Below are positions 1 to 5,564 of a DNA stretch of 6,215 bases, piece after piece. The first letter of the stretch is position 1; the number at the start of each line of letters is the position of its first letter. Source of the stretch: Alphaproteobacteria bacterium (GTDB lineage Bacteria; Pseudomonadota; Alphaproteobacteria; DSM-16000; Inquilinaceae); NCBI GenBank assembly GCA_029263555.1, contig JAJUFW010000193.1, positions 1 to 6,215 of the forward strand, in the 5' to 3' direction. The position numbers and the translations under genes are program-made. A model generated the notes under the pieces. That model was not told the origin of the DNA. It worked only from the letters and a program-made list of their open reading frames with translations, and ran no database searches.

Positions 1-111
1 GCCGTTCGGTCCGATGAGCGCGGTGATGCGGCCGCGTTCAGCCGTGAACGAGCAGTCGTCCACCGCCCGGATGCCTCCGAAATACTTGCAGAGGCCTTTG
101 ACTTCGAGCAT
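1..111 (-). CDS. livG: LivG-type branched-chain amino acid ABC transporter ATP-binding protein (N-terminal part)
   Basis: Only the first 37 codons are in the window; the gene continues past the left edge. The protein opens MLEVKGLCKYFGGIRAVDD and ends at the window edge in GPNG, the first half of a Walker A loop (GPNGAGKT in the family). The FGGIRAVDD stretch and GPNG, rather than GRNG, fit the LivG branch of the cytoplasmic ATPases that energise LIV/HAAT uptake systems, not the LivF branch. The start is the ATG at 111-109, preceded 7 nt away by GGAAGG (minus strand, 124-119). It lies 166 nt downstream of the binding protein gene on the same strand, so the two probably belong to one operon. 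The substrate cannot be told from this fragment. Confidence 0.88.
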   Translation of the reverse strand, partial: MLEVKGLCKYFGGIRAVDDCSFTAERGRITALIGPNG

Positions 112-277
112 CGCGTTCCCTTCCAAAACCCGGCAACGCAATGGGAGGAACTCCACTGGCGCCTTGTACTCAGGAGACGTGAGATGTGTCGGGAAACTGC
201 GGGCCGGGTGCGCTCCCGGCTCCGAGAGCGGCGGGCCCGGCATTGCTGCCGACATGGGCCCGCCGTCATGCCTTTGC
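112..277 (-). other. Spacer between binding-protein gene and livG
   Basis: This 166-nt gap within the presumed operon holds no credible gene. Read on the minus strand it contains the strong stem-loop at 265-229 and a smaller one at 220-203 (6-bp stem GCCGGG/CCCGGC, 6-nt loop). The livG ribosome-binding site GGAAGG follows at 124-119. I see no convincing separate promoter for livG. Confidence 0.55.
229..265 (-). other. GC-rich stem-loop after the binding-protein stop codon
   Basis: Positions 229-238 (CGGCGGGCCC) and 256-265 (GGGCCCGCCG) are perfectly complementary, giving a 10-bp stem with a 17-nt loop; the loop can form a further GGCA/TGCC pairing. It begins 12 nt past the TAG stop of the binding protein gene. 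No run of T follows on the minus strand, so it does not look like a classical intrinsic terminator. Stem-loops placed like this often protect the upstream mRNA or partly stop transcription, which lets binding protein be made in excess over the membrane components. That role is inferred. Confidence 0.55.
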
Positions 278-961
278 CTACCAGGCCGGTTTCGGATGGA
301 TCAGCTCCGCCACCCCCTCGAACTCGTCGGTCGGGTAGACGAACTTCAGGTCTCCCTGCTGCCACTGGGCCATCAGGAAGGGCCGGTCGATCGGCAGGCC
401 GCGCTCATCCCAGGCGAAGGGACCAAGAACCGTGCGGATCGGGTCTTCGACCGTGCGGCCGTGCATCCACGCGCTGAGCTGCAGGTTGTCCGTGGTCCCG
501 GCGCCCCGGATCGCCTGTTCGACACCCTGGCAGACGGCGAAGGGAATGGCAGAATCCTCGTCCGGAATGCGGCCGAAGGTCTTCTCGAAGATCGAAACGA
601 AGTCGGCATTGTTGAACGGTTCGCCGGCCAGCACGCCTTCGAAGGGCACCTTCTCGTGCCATGAGGTGTGAATGATGATGCCCTCGGTCGCGGTCATCAG
701 GCCTTCGAGGAACTCCGCCTGGGTGCCCTGGCTCAGATAGACCAGCTTCGGTTCGGCGCGGACGGTCTGGAGGGAGCGGGTCAGCTGCACGGCCTCTTCG
801 GCCGACGCGGTCAGGCCGATCACCATCTCGGCGTTCGAGCGCTTGATCGAGTTGGCGAGGTTCAGCCAGTCGGAGAAGCCTTCCTCGGGCCAGCGTTCCT
901 CCAGGACCACCTCGATGCCGAGATCGGCGAGCGATCCCGGCGCGAGATCGGCCAGGACGCC

Positions 962-976
962 CATCCCCGGCTCCTC
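962..976 (-). promoter_or_regulatory. Possible internal restart site after the premature stop
   Basis: On the minus strand GAGGAG (976-971) stands 6 nt before an in-frame ATG (964-962), 33 codons after the TAA. Ribosomes could in principle restart here and make a 228-residue C-terminal piece. That piece would lack the signal peptide and most of the first lobe, so it is unlikely to bind ligand in the periplasm. The purine-rich codons (Glu-Glu) may simply be coding. Confidence 0.2.
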
Positions 977-1063
977 GATCTTCCAGCCGAGCAGGCCGGC
1001 CGCAATGCCGTTGGCGAAGAAGTCGTCGGCATGGACCAGGGCGGCGGTCTTCGGGCGCTGGTC

Positions 1064-1066
1064 TTA
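1064..1066 (-). other. Premature TAA codon in the binding-protein gene
   Basis: The plus strand reads tta at 1064-1066, which is TAA on the coding strand, between ATC CCC (Ile-Pro) and GAC CAG (Asp-Gln). Both flanks translate as one continuous family protein in the same frame, so a single substitution, not an indel, explains the interruption. The ancestral codon could have been CAA, GAA or AAA; the sequence does not say which. Confidence 0.9.
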
Positions 1067-1599
1067 GGGGATCATTTCGGCTATCATCTCCACCACGGAT
1101 TCGGCCAACAGATCCGCCGCGTTCTGCTGGAAATAGAACTGGTGCTTGTGCCCCTGGGACCAGATGCGCAGGGCACCGCCGGCGGGAACGGGATGGATCA
1201 TCCCATAGCGTTCGATGACCGACGAGATCGGGAAGCTGAGCTTGCTGGAGAAGGTCCCGAAGACGACATCGACCTTGTCGACGTTGATCAGGCGCTCGTA
1301 CTGGCTGATCGCCGTCTCGGTATCGGAGCGGTTGTCGCTGATGACGAGCTTGAGCGGCCGCCCGAGCACCCCGCCGCGCTCATTCACAAGGTTGACGCAG
1401 AGCTGATAGCCTTCCAAATGCTTCTGGCCCGATACCGAGAAATTGCCGGTCAGCGGCAAGGATGCCCCGATGGTGATCGGCTCGGCATCCTGAGCCTGGG
1501 CGGCGAACGCGAATATCCCGACCGTCACGAGCGCGGTCGTGGTCATCAAACTGCGCATTGGTGCCCCTCCCTGTTGTTCCGTCTGCGGCTCAAAAGCTT

Positions 1600-1615
1600 A
1601 CGCAAACGTTTGCAT
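1600..1615. promoter_or_regulatory. LacI/PurR-family operator
   Basis: The site reads ACGCAAACGTTTGCAT, with a perfect 12-bp palindrome GCAAACGTTTGC at 1602-1613 and a central CpG. It matches the classical E. coli PurR operator consensus (ACGCAAACGTTTGCGT) at 15 of 16 positions. Central-CpG palindromes of this kind are typical of LacI-family repressors. It begins 1 nt downstream of the proposed -10 box of the binding-protein promoter and covers the expected transcription start, the standard place for repression. No regulator gene is in the window. Enteric PurR itself need not be present, so another LacI-family protein is the likelier partner. Confidence 0.72.
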
Positions 1616-1616
1616 G

Positions 1617-1646
1617 ATTATCGGCGCGCAGGGGCGGCAAAGTCAA
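1617..1646 (-). promoter_or_regulatory. Sigma-70-like promoter for the binding-protein operon
   Basis: On the minus strand a -35 box TTGACT (1646-1641) and a -10 box GATAAT (1622-1617) are separated by 18 nt; each box matches the consensus at 5 of 6 positions. Transcription would start near 1610, inside the operator, giving a leader of about 50 nt before the ATG at 1558. In such a GC-rich sequence this pairing stands out. Confidence 0.7.
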
Positions 1647-1764
1647 GAGGGGCGAATTCGATCATGACCCGGAGGCTGCGCCCGTCTTCGCAATTCTTGC
1701 TCCCGGCGCAAGGTCGGCGGACCCGGCGTCTGCGGCGACCGGGCGGGTAGCGCCTTGTCGGTCG

Positions 1765-1776
1765 GCAATCGATTGC
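1765..1776. promoter_or_regulatory. Second LacI-type palindrome in the divergent region
   Basis: GCAATCGATTGC is a perfect 12-bp palindrome with a central CpG. It differs from the core at 1602-1613 (GCAAACGTTTGC) only by one symmetric base pair change in each half. The centres are 163 bp apart. It lies 127 nt before the thioredoxin-like start, so it could serve that gene, act as an auxiliary operator for the leftward operon, or be chance. Confidence 0.4.
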
Positions 1777-1903
1777 ATTCGCCGAGGCCGTCGGCCGGTT
1801 GTCGGGGGTGGGGAGAGTCGGAGTATCGGCCTCCCACGCAACCTCATGCCGGTCGCATGCGTTGGACTTCCGGAACATTTTCCGACAGGACGGAGGATCG
1901 GCC

Positions 1904-2455
1904 ATGGCAACATCGCTGCCGGTGCAGCCGGGCTGGAAGGCCGCAGATTTCGATCTTCAAGGGACCGACGGGCGGCGTTACCGGCTGGCCGACATTGCGG
2001 GTCCCCGCGGCACGCTGGTCATGTTCATCTGTAATCATTGCCCCTATGTCCAGGCGGTGCTTCCGGACGTGATCCGCGATGTCGGCGAGTTGCGGGAGCT
2101 CGGCGTCGGCGCGGTTGCGATCATGCCGAACGACACGACGGCCTACCCGCAGGACAGCTTCGAGAACATGCAGCGCCTTGCCGCCGATCTGCATCTACCC
2201 TTCCCCTATCTCATCGACGAGACGCAGGAGGTCGCGCGGGCCTATGATGCCGTGTGCACGCCCGACTTCTACGGGTTCAACGCGGCGCTCGAGCTGCAGT
2301 ATCGGGGCCGCATCTACGAGACGCGCGACCGGCGGCGGGTTCCTGGCGCCGAGCGGGAGCTGTTCCGAGCGATGAAGATGATCGCCGAAACGGGCGAGGG
2401 GCCGAGGGCACAGTTCGCAAGCATCGGATGCTCGATCAAGTGGCGTGACCGCTGA
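1904..2455 (+). CDS. Thioredoxin-fold protein of the AhpC/TSA (peroxiredoxin-like) family
   Basis: This is a 183-residue cytoplasmic-type protein with no signal peptide. The N-terminal strand GWKAADFDLQGTDGRRYRL is the usual AhpC/TSA opening. The thioredoxin-fold active site is C43-N-H-C46 within MFICNHCPYV, a CxxC form typical of this 'thioredoxin family protein' group. The later blocks FPYLIDETQEVARAY, CTPDFYGF (Cys118) and SIGCSIKW (Cys176) also match the group, which is usually about 180-200 residues. The exact reaction of the group is not settled; thiol-disulfide exchange or peroxide reduction is inferred from the fold and cysteines. The ATG at 1904 is chosen because GGAGG (1892-1896) stands 7 nt before it and homology begins there; an in-frame upstream extension from 1799 has no family sequence. 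Its end overlaps the next gene by 11 nt, which suggests coupled translation. Confidence 0.88.
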   Translation: MATSLPVQPGWKAADFDLQGTDGRRYRLADIAGPRGTLVMFICNHCPYVQAVLPDVIRDVGELRELGVGAVAIMPNDTTAYPQDSFENMQRLAADLHLPFPYLIDETQEVARAYDAVCTPDFYGFNAALELQYRGRIYETRDRRRVPGAERELFRAMKMIAETGEGPRAQFASIGCSIKWRDR

Positions 2456-3416
2456 CCTCGACCTCGGACGCGACGCGGGCCCGGTCGTCGTCTTCGGAGG
2501 AACGGGCTTCCTCGGGCGGCGGATCGTCCGGCATCTTGCCCGCCGGGGCCTCGGCGTCGTTGCGGCGTCCCGTCACCCGGAGCGTGCGGCGGCGCTTTTC
2601 CCGCCGACGGAACCCCGGGTGCAGGCGGTTCGCGTCGACATCGCGGACGAGGTATCCGTTGCCGGCGTCTTGGCCGGGGCGTCGGCGGCGGTCAATGCGG
2701 TCAGTCTCTATGTCGAGCGGGGCGGGCTGACCTTCGGCGCGATCCATGTCGATGCCGCCCGCCGCGTTGCGCGCCTTGCCCGCGAGGCCGCGGTCAAGCG
2801 CGCGGTGCATATATCGGGCGTCGGCTCCGATCCGGGCTCGCCCTCGTCCTATGTCGCCGCCCGCGGGCACGGTGAGGCGGCCATCCGGGAAGCCGATCCC
2901 GACATGATCCTGGTGCGGCCGACGGTCATGGTCGGCCCCGACGACGCGTTCCTGACGACGATGGTCGGCCTGCTCCGGCGCCTTCCGGCCTATCCCCTGT
3001 TCGGCGCCGGCCGCACCCTCCTGCAGCCGGTCCATGTCGAGAACGTCGCCGAGGCGGTCGCGCGACTGGTGTCTGGGGATCCGCCCCCGCCCGTCTCCGG
3101 GCCCGCAGGCAGGCTCTGGGAGTTCGGCGGCCCGCGCATCTACAGCTACGAGGACCTGGTCCGGAGCGTCGCCGAGCGGATCCGGGTCCGGCCCCGGCTC
3201 CTTCCTCTGCCCTTCGGCTTCTGGCAGGGAGTGGCCCGCATCGGCGAAATCCTGCCGCAGCCTCCCTTGACCCGCGACCAAGTCGCGCTGATGCGGCACG
3301 ACAATGTCCTGAGCGGACGGCACCCGGGGCTGGCCGAACTCGGGGTCACCCCGACCGCGATCGAGGAGGTCGCGGCGGAGATCGCGGCCGGCATCGGGAC
3401 GGGAGGGCGACATTGA
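2445..3416 (+). CDS. NAD(P)-binding atypical SDR, complex I NDUFA9 subunit-like family
   Basis: This 323-residue protein starts at GTG 2445. A Rossmann fold opens with VVVFGGTGFLGRRIVRHLARRG (glycine motif at residues 18-24), followed by a basic ASRHPER loop (about 41-47) that could contact NADP phosphate. The later blocks VHISGVGSD, LVRPTVMVGPDDAF, LQPVHVENVAEAVARLV and LTRDQVALMRHDNVLS are those of the NDUFA9-like atypical SDRs common in alphaproteobacteria. The family is related to the complex I accessory subunit, but bacterial members have no proven single reaction. The usual Tyr-x-x-x-Lys pair reads Y136-V-A-A-R140, so lysine is replaced by arginine. There is no clear Shine-Dalgarno before the GTG, so translation probably depends on ribosomes finishing the preceding gene across the 11-nt overlap. 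No complex I genes are visible nearby. Confidence 0.85.
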   Translation: MTADLDLGRDAGPVVVFGGTGFLGRRIVRHLARRGLGVVAASRHPERAAALFPPTEPRVQAVRVDIADEVSVAGVLAGASAAVNAVSLYVERGGLTFGAIHVDAARRVARLAREAAVKRAVHISGVGSDPGSPSSYVAARGHGEAAIREADPDMILVRPTVMVGPDDAFLTTMVGLLRRLPAYPLFGAGRTLLQPVHVENVAEAVARLVSGDPPPPVSGPAGRLWEFGGPRIYSYEDLVRSVAERIRVRPRLLPLPFGFWQGVARIGEILPQPPLTRDQVALMRHDNVLSGRHPGLAELGVTPTAIEEVAAEIAAGIGTGGRH

Positions 3417-3474
3417 CGGCGCCAGGCCCATCCCATACCACAGCGTCGATGCCGAAGATCGATGGGGACGATCC

Positions 3475-4032
3475 ATGGATTCCGCACCTCCGCAGACGCA
3501 TGACGACGATGACGACGATTTCCCGGAAGCGCCGCGCGTCCCGGCCGGGGCGAAGAACTACATGACCCCCGAGGGGCACCGCCGGCTGACGGAAGAGCTT
3601 CGCCGCCTATGGACCGTGGAACGGCCGGCCGTCGTCGAGACCGTCGCCTGGGCCGCGGGCAATGGCGACCGGTCCGAGAACGGCGACTACATATACGGCA
3701 AGAAGCGCCTGCGCGAGATCGACCGCCGGATCCGGTTCCTGCGCAAGCGCCTGGACGCGGCGGAAATCGTCGATCCGGCCAGGCAGACGAACCGCGACCG
3801 CGTGTTCTTCGGCGCGACCGTGACCTACGAGAATTCCCGCGGCGAGGAGCATACGGTGACCATCGTCGGCATCGACGAGGCGGATCTGGACCGCGGCCGG
3901 ATCAGCTGGATCTCCCCCGTCGCCCGCGCGCTCCTGAAGGCCGAGGTCGGAGACGTGGTCGAGCTGCGGACGCCGGGCGCCCGGGAAAGCCTGGAGGTGA
4001 TTGCGATCTGCTATCCCGACGCCGGATCCTGA
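3475..4032 (+). CDS. greB: Transcription elongation factor GreB
   Basis: GreB binds in the secondary channel of RNA polymerase and stimulates cleavage of backtracked RNA. The 185-residue product has an acidic N-terminal tail, then the coiled-coil domain from about KNYMTPEGHRRL (residue 27) to residue 100. The loop tip NGDRSENGDY holds the conserved acidic pair D65 and E68 that help coordinate catalytic Mg2+. The FKBP-like C-terminal domain (about 108-182) contains RVFFGATVTY, IVGIDEADLDRGRISW and SPVARALLKAEVGD. The YIYGKKRLREIDRRIRFL segment is diagnostic for GreB over GreA. Start ATG 3475 has GGGGA (3464-3468) before it; nearby ATGs at 3449 and 3462 are out of frame. The extra length over E. 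coli GreB is the tail with six aspartates (10-15). It lies 58 nt after the SDR gene and may be cotranscribed with it. Confidence 0.95.
   Translation: MDSAPPQTHDDDDDDFPEAPRVPAGAKNYMTPEGHRRLTEELRRLWTVERPAVVETVAWAAGNGDRSENGDYIYGKKRLREIDRRIRFLRKRLDAAEIVDPARQTNRDRVFFGATVTYENSRGEEHTVTIVGIDEADLDRGRISWISPVARALLKAEVGDVVELRTPGARESLEVIAICYPDAGS
3502..3519 (+). repeat. 9-bp tandem duplication coding for six aspartates in GreB
   Basis: GACGACGAT occurs twice in a row and encodes residues 10-15 (DDDDDD) of GreB, ahead of the folded domains. The duplication is exact, so this tail could vary in length between strains. Its effect on GreB is unknown. Confidence 0.75.
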
Positions 4033-4069
4033 CATGGCCGGAAAAGGGTCAGTGTTCCTCAGATTCCGA

Positions 4070-4097
4070 TTGATGACGTTTACGTAAACGGTAGCCT
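4070..4097 (+). promoter_or_regulatory. Weak promoter candidate for the FadL-family gene
   Basis: TTGATG (4070-4075) and TAGCCT (4092-4097) are spaced 16 nt apart, and the 14-bp palindrome at 4077-4090 fills the spacer. The -10 match is poor (3 of 6). Weak boxes with a palindrome between them would suit an activated or repressed promoter, but this is a tentative reading. Confidence 0.3.
4077..4090. promoter_or_regulatory. Perfect 14-bp palindrome, probable operator upstream of FadL-family gene
   Basis: CGTTTACGTAAACG is a perfect inverted repeat, AT-rich in a GC-rich background. It is centred about 100 nt before the FadL-family start and 51 nt after the greB stop. TTTACGTAAA-type sites resemble those I recall for proteobacterial regulators of fatty acid and branched-chain acid breakdown, such as LiuR-like proteins. 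The match is from memory and approximate. A lipid-linked regulator would fit the porin downstream. Confidence 0.55.
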
Positions 4098-4172
4098 AGA
4101 GACATTCGCCTCCGAGCCGGGGCGGTTCGGACCGGCGTCAACGAAACGGCTGTCCCATGCGCAGCGGTTCGG

Positions 4173-4177
4173 GGAGG
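4173..4177 (+). promoter_or_regulatory. Ribosome-binding site that fixes the FadL-family start
   Basis: GGAGG lies 6 nt before ATG 4184. The in-frame ATG at 4157 lies upstream of it and would place nine polar, arginine-rich residues (MRSGSGRSR) ahead of the signal peptide. The shorter start is therefore preferred. Confidence 0.75.
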
Positions 4178-4183
4178 TCACGA

Positions 4184-5464
4184 ATGTCCAGCAAGACCAG
4201 ATATGCGATTGCGGCCGGCGGCATCTCCTTTCTTGCGGCGTCCGCGGCCGACGCTTCCAGTTTCTACCTGCAGGAGCAGAGCGTAACCGGCCTGGGGCGG
4301 GCCTTCGCCGGCCAGGCCGCGATGGGAACCGACGTCACCGCCCTCAGCTTCAATCCGGCGGCGATCACGCGGCTTCCCTCGGCCGAGGTCAGTCTGGGCG
4401 GAAGCCTGGTCGTGCCCCGGTCGGATCCGGACGACGCCGGGTCCAGCTTCGCCGGGGTTCCCTTCCCCGGGTCGGACGGCGACAATCCTTACGACCCGGT
4501 GGTGGTCCCGGCCTTCCAGGCGGCCTACCCGTTCCTCGACAACCGGCTGTGGATCGGTCTTGCGGTCACGGCCCCGTTCGGGCTCCAAACCGAGTATGAC
4601 GACGATTGGACGGGGCGATACGATTCGACCAGGAGCGAGCTTACGACCTACAACATCCAGCCGAGCGTTGCGTACCGCGTGACCCCCTGGCTTTCGATCG
4701 GGGGCGGCATCGACATCCAGTACGCCGACGCGGAACTGCGTACGGCGATCCCCAACCCGCTGGCGCTGGGGCCGTTCAGCCCCGCCGCGGACGGCAATCT
4801 GAAGATCGAGGGCGACGACTGGAGCGTGGGCTTCAATATCGGGATCCTGGTGACGCCGCGCGACGATACCCGGATCGGCCTGCATTACCGCTCCGCCGTG
4901 GAGCACGAGCTGAAGGGCGATGCCGAGCTGCGTTTTCCGGGCGTATCCGTGGCGACTGCCGGATCGGCGGATCTGGACCTCCCGGACATCGCCTCCCTGG
5001 CGGTTGCCCATGACGTGAACGAGCGGCTCACCCTTGCCGGATCGATCAACTGGTACCGCTGGAGCAATTTCGAGGAGATCCGGGTCCGTCTGGACCAGCC
5101 GCTGATCGGCGCGACGGAGATCCTCGACGAACAGGACTACAGGAACAGCTTCGGCTTCGCGCTCGGGGCCGAGTACAGGCTGAACGAACGCTGGACTTTC
5201 CGCGGCGGCTTCCAGTACGACCAGACGCCCGTCCGGGACGCCTTCCGGGACACCCGCGTGCCGGACGAGGACCGCTATTGGCTGACCGTCGGGGCGAGCT
5301 ACCAGCTGAGCGACCGGCTCTGGGTCGATGCCGCCTATGGCCATATCTTCGTGAGAAGCGCCGAGGTCGACCAGCTTGCGATAAGCGATCCGCGGATCCG
5401 TACCCGGGTCGACTATGACAGTTCCATCGACCTTCTGGCCCTCGGGCTCCGCTACCGGTTCTGA
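4184..5464 (+). CDS. FadL/OmpP1/TodX-family outer membrane transport protein
   Basis: This 426-residue precursor has a Sec signal peptide (MSSKTRYAIAAGGISF..., likely cut after ADA at residue 24). The mature start SSFYLQEQSVTGLGRAFAG is the FadL-type N-terminal plug segment, followed by the family NPA motif (N57-P58-A59 in LSFNPAAITRL). The rest is a series of amphipathic strands such as PSVAYRVTPWLSIGGGIDIQ and FALGAEYRLNERWTFRGGFQYD, ending LLALGLRYRF with the C-terminal Phe typical of beta-barrels. Length is close to E. coli FadL (446 residues). FadL proteins form a 14-strand barrel carrying long-chain fatty acids or other hydrophobic compounds across the outer membrane. The substrate here cannot be told apart from aromatic-hydrocarbon TodX-type use. 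It stands alone, preceded by a 151-nt gap with a palindrome. Confidence 0.92.
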   Translation: MSSKTRYAIAAGGISFLAASAADASSFYLQEQSVTGLGRAFAGQAAMGTDVTALSFNPAAITRLPSAEVSLGGSLVVPRSDPDDAGSSFAGVPFPGSDGDNPYDPVVVPAFQAAYPFLDNRLWIGLAVTAPFGLQTEYDDDWTGRYDSTRSELTTYNIQPSVAYRVTPWLSIGGGIDIQYADAELRTAIPNPLALGPFSPAADGNLKIEGDDWSVGFNIGILVTPRDDTRIGLHYRSAVEHELKGDAELRFPGVSVATAGSADLDLPDIASLAVAHDVNERLTLAGSINWYRWSNFEEIRVRLDQPLIGATEILDEQDYRNSFGFALGAEYRLNERWTFRGGFQYDQTPVRDAFRDTRVPDEDRYWLTVGASYQLSDRLWVDAAYGHIFVRSAEVDQLAISDPRIRTRVDYDSSIDLLALGLRYRF

Positions 5465-5516
5465 AGTGGCGCGCCCGTCGGCAGCATTGTGGATTGGCGC
5501 AGGTGAGGGCTTGCTG

Positions 5517-5537
5517 TAGTGTCTGCGGCAAACACTA
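5517..5537. promoter_or_regulatory. Inverted repeat upstream of the TAXI gene
   Basis: TAGTGT (5517-5522) and ACACTA (5532-5537) are perfect inverted repeats separated by 9 nt, 28 nt before the TAXI start codon. A possible -35 TTGCTG (5511-5516) sits just upstream, with only a poor -10 (ACTAGA, 5534-5539) at 17 nt. It could be a regulator site or a leader hairpin; neither is certain. Confidence 0.35.
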
Positions 5538-5564
5538 GAACATCAGCGGGAGGTAACCAGTAAA

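Larger units (their letters stand above)
278..1558 (-). pseudogene. LIV-type ABC transporter substrate-binding protein, interrupted by one in-frame stop
   Basis: This is a type I periplasmic binding protein (Peripla_BP_6 / LivK-like), the ligand receptor of an ABC importer. The start ATG at 1558-1556 has GGAGGGG at 1570-1564. The protein begins with a Sec signal (MRSLMTTTALV..., likely cut after AQA), then the family opening ITIGASLPLTGNFSVSGQ and a RGGVLGRPLKLVISDNRSD segment. Codon 165 (1066-1064) is TAA. Beyond it the same frame continues at once with DQRPKTAALVHADDFFANG, a normal family strand-turn, and runs without further damage to TAG at 280-278. Counting the stop as one residue, the product would be 426 residues, a usual family length. 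As written, only a 164-residue fragment of the first lobe could be made. It could be a recent pseudogene, a strain-specific mutation or a sequencing error; the frame itself is not shifted. The downstream livG could suffer polarity. Confidence 0.85.
1559..1903. other. Divergent intergenic region, 345 nt
   Basis: This stretch separates the leftward binding-protein gene from the rightward thioredoxin-like gene. It holds the leftward promoter (1646-1617), the LacI/PurR-type operator at 1600-1615 and a related palindrome at 1765-1776. The thioredoxin-like gene's ribosome-binding site GGAGG is at 1892-1896. Reading frames pass through it on both strands, but none has family-like sequence. I could not pick out a convincing rightward -35/-10 pair. 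Confidence 0.6.

Noticed and set aside
14..664. Plus-strand open frame (216 codons) across livG start, spacer and binding-protein end
   Set aside because: It crosses two minus-strand genes and their spacer, has no recognisable protein features and no good ribosome-binding site.
278..1063. Separate second gene for the C-terminal half of the binding protein
   Set aside because: The part just after the TAA is the direct continuation of the first half in the same frame and the first possible ATG is 33 codons later. It is one interrupted gene.
668..1750. Long plus-strand open frame (360 codons) opposite the binding protein gene
   Set aside because: It is antisense to a clear family protein, its sequence has no recognisable domain, and it runs through the promoter and operator. 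It fits a shadow frame in GC-rich coding DNA.
1618..1913. Several short overlapping minus-strand frames in the divergent intergenic region
   Set aside because: All are Arg/Pro-rich with no family sequence, and some overlap the proposed leftward promoter. Nothing supports a gene.
2436..3476. Long minus-strand open frame (346 codons) opposite the SDR gene
   Set aside because: It is rich in Arg, Asp and Pro with no domain pattern, and lies exactly opposite a well supported SDR.
4157..4183. Upstream ATG start for the FadL-family protein
   Set aside because: The strong GGAGG at 4173-4177 falls inside this extension and serves ATG 4184, where a clean signal peptide begins.
4178..5344. Long minus-strand open frame (388 codons) opposite the FadL-family gene
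   Set aside because: It is the mirror of the barrel gene with low-complexity composition and no family motif.
5465..5564. Intrinsic terminator between the FadL-family gene and the TAXI gene
   Set aside because: I found no GC-rich hairpin followed by a T-run; only GGCGCGCC and the later TAGTGT/ACACTA repeat are present.
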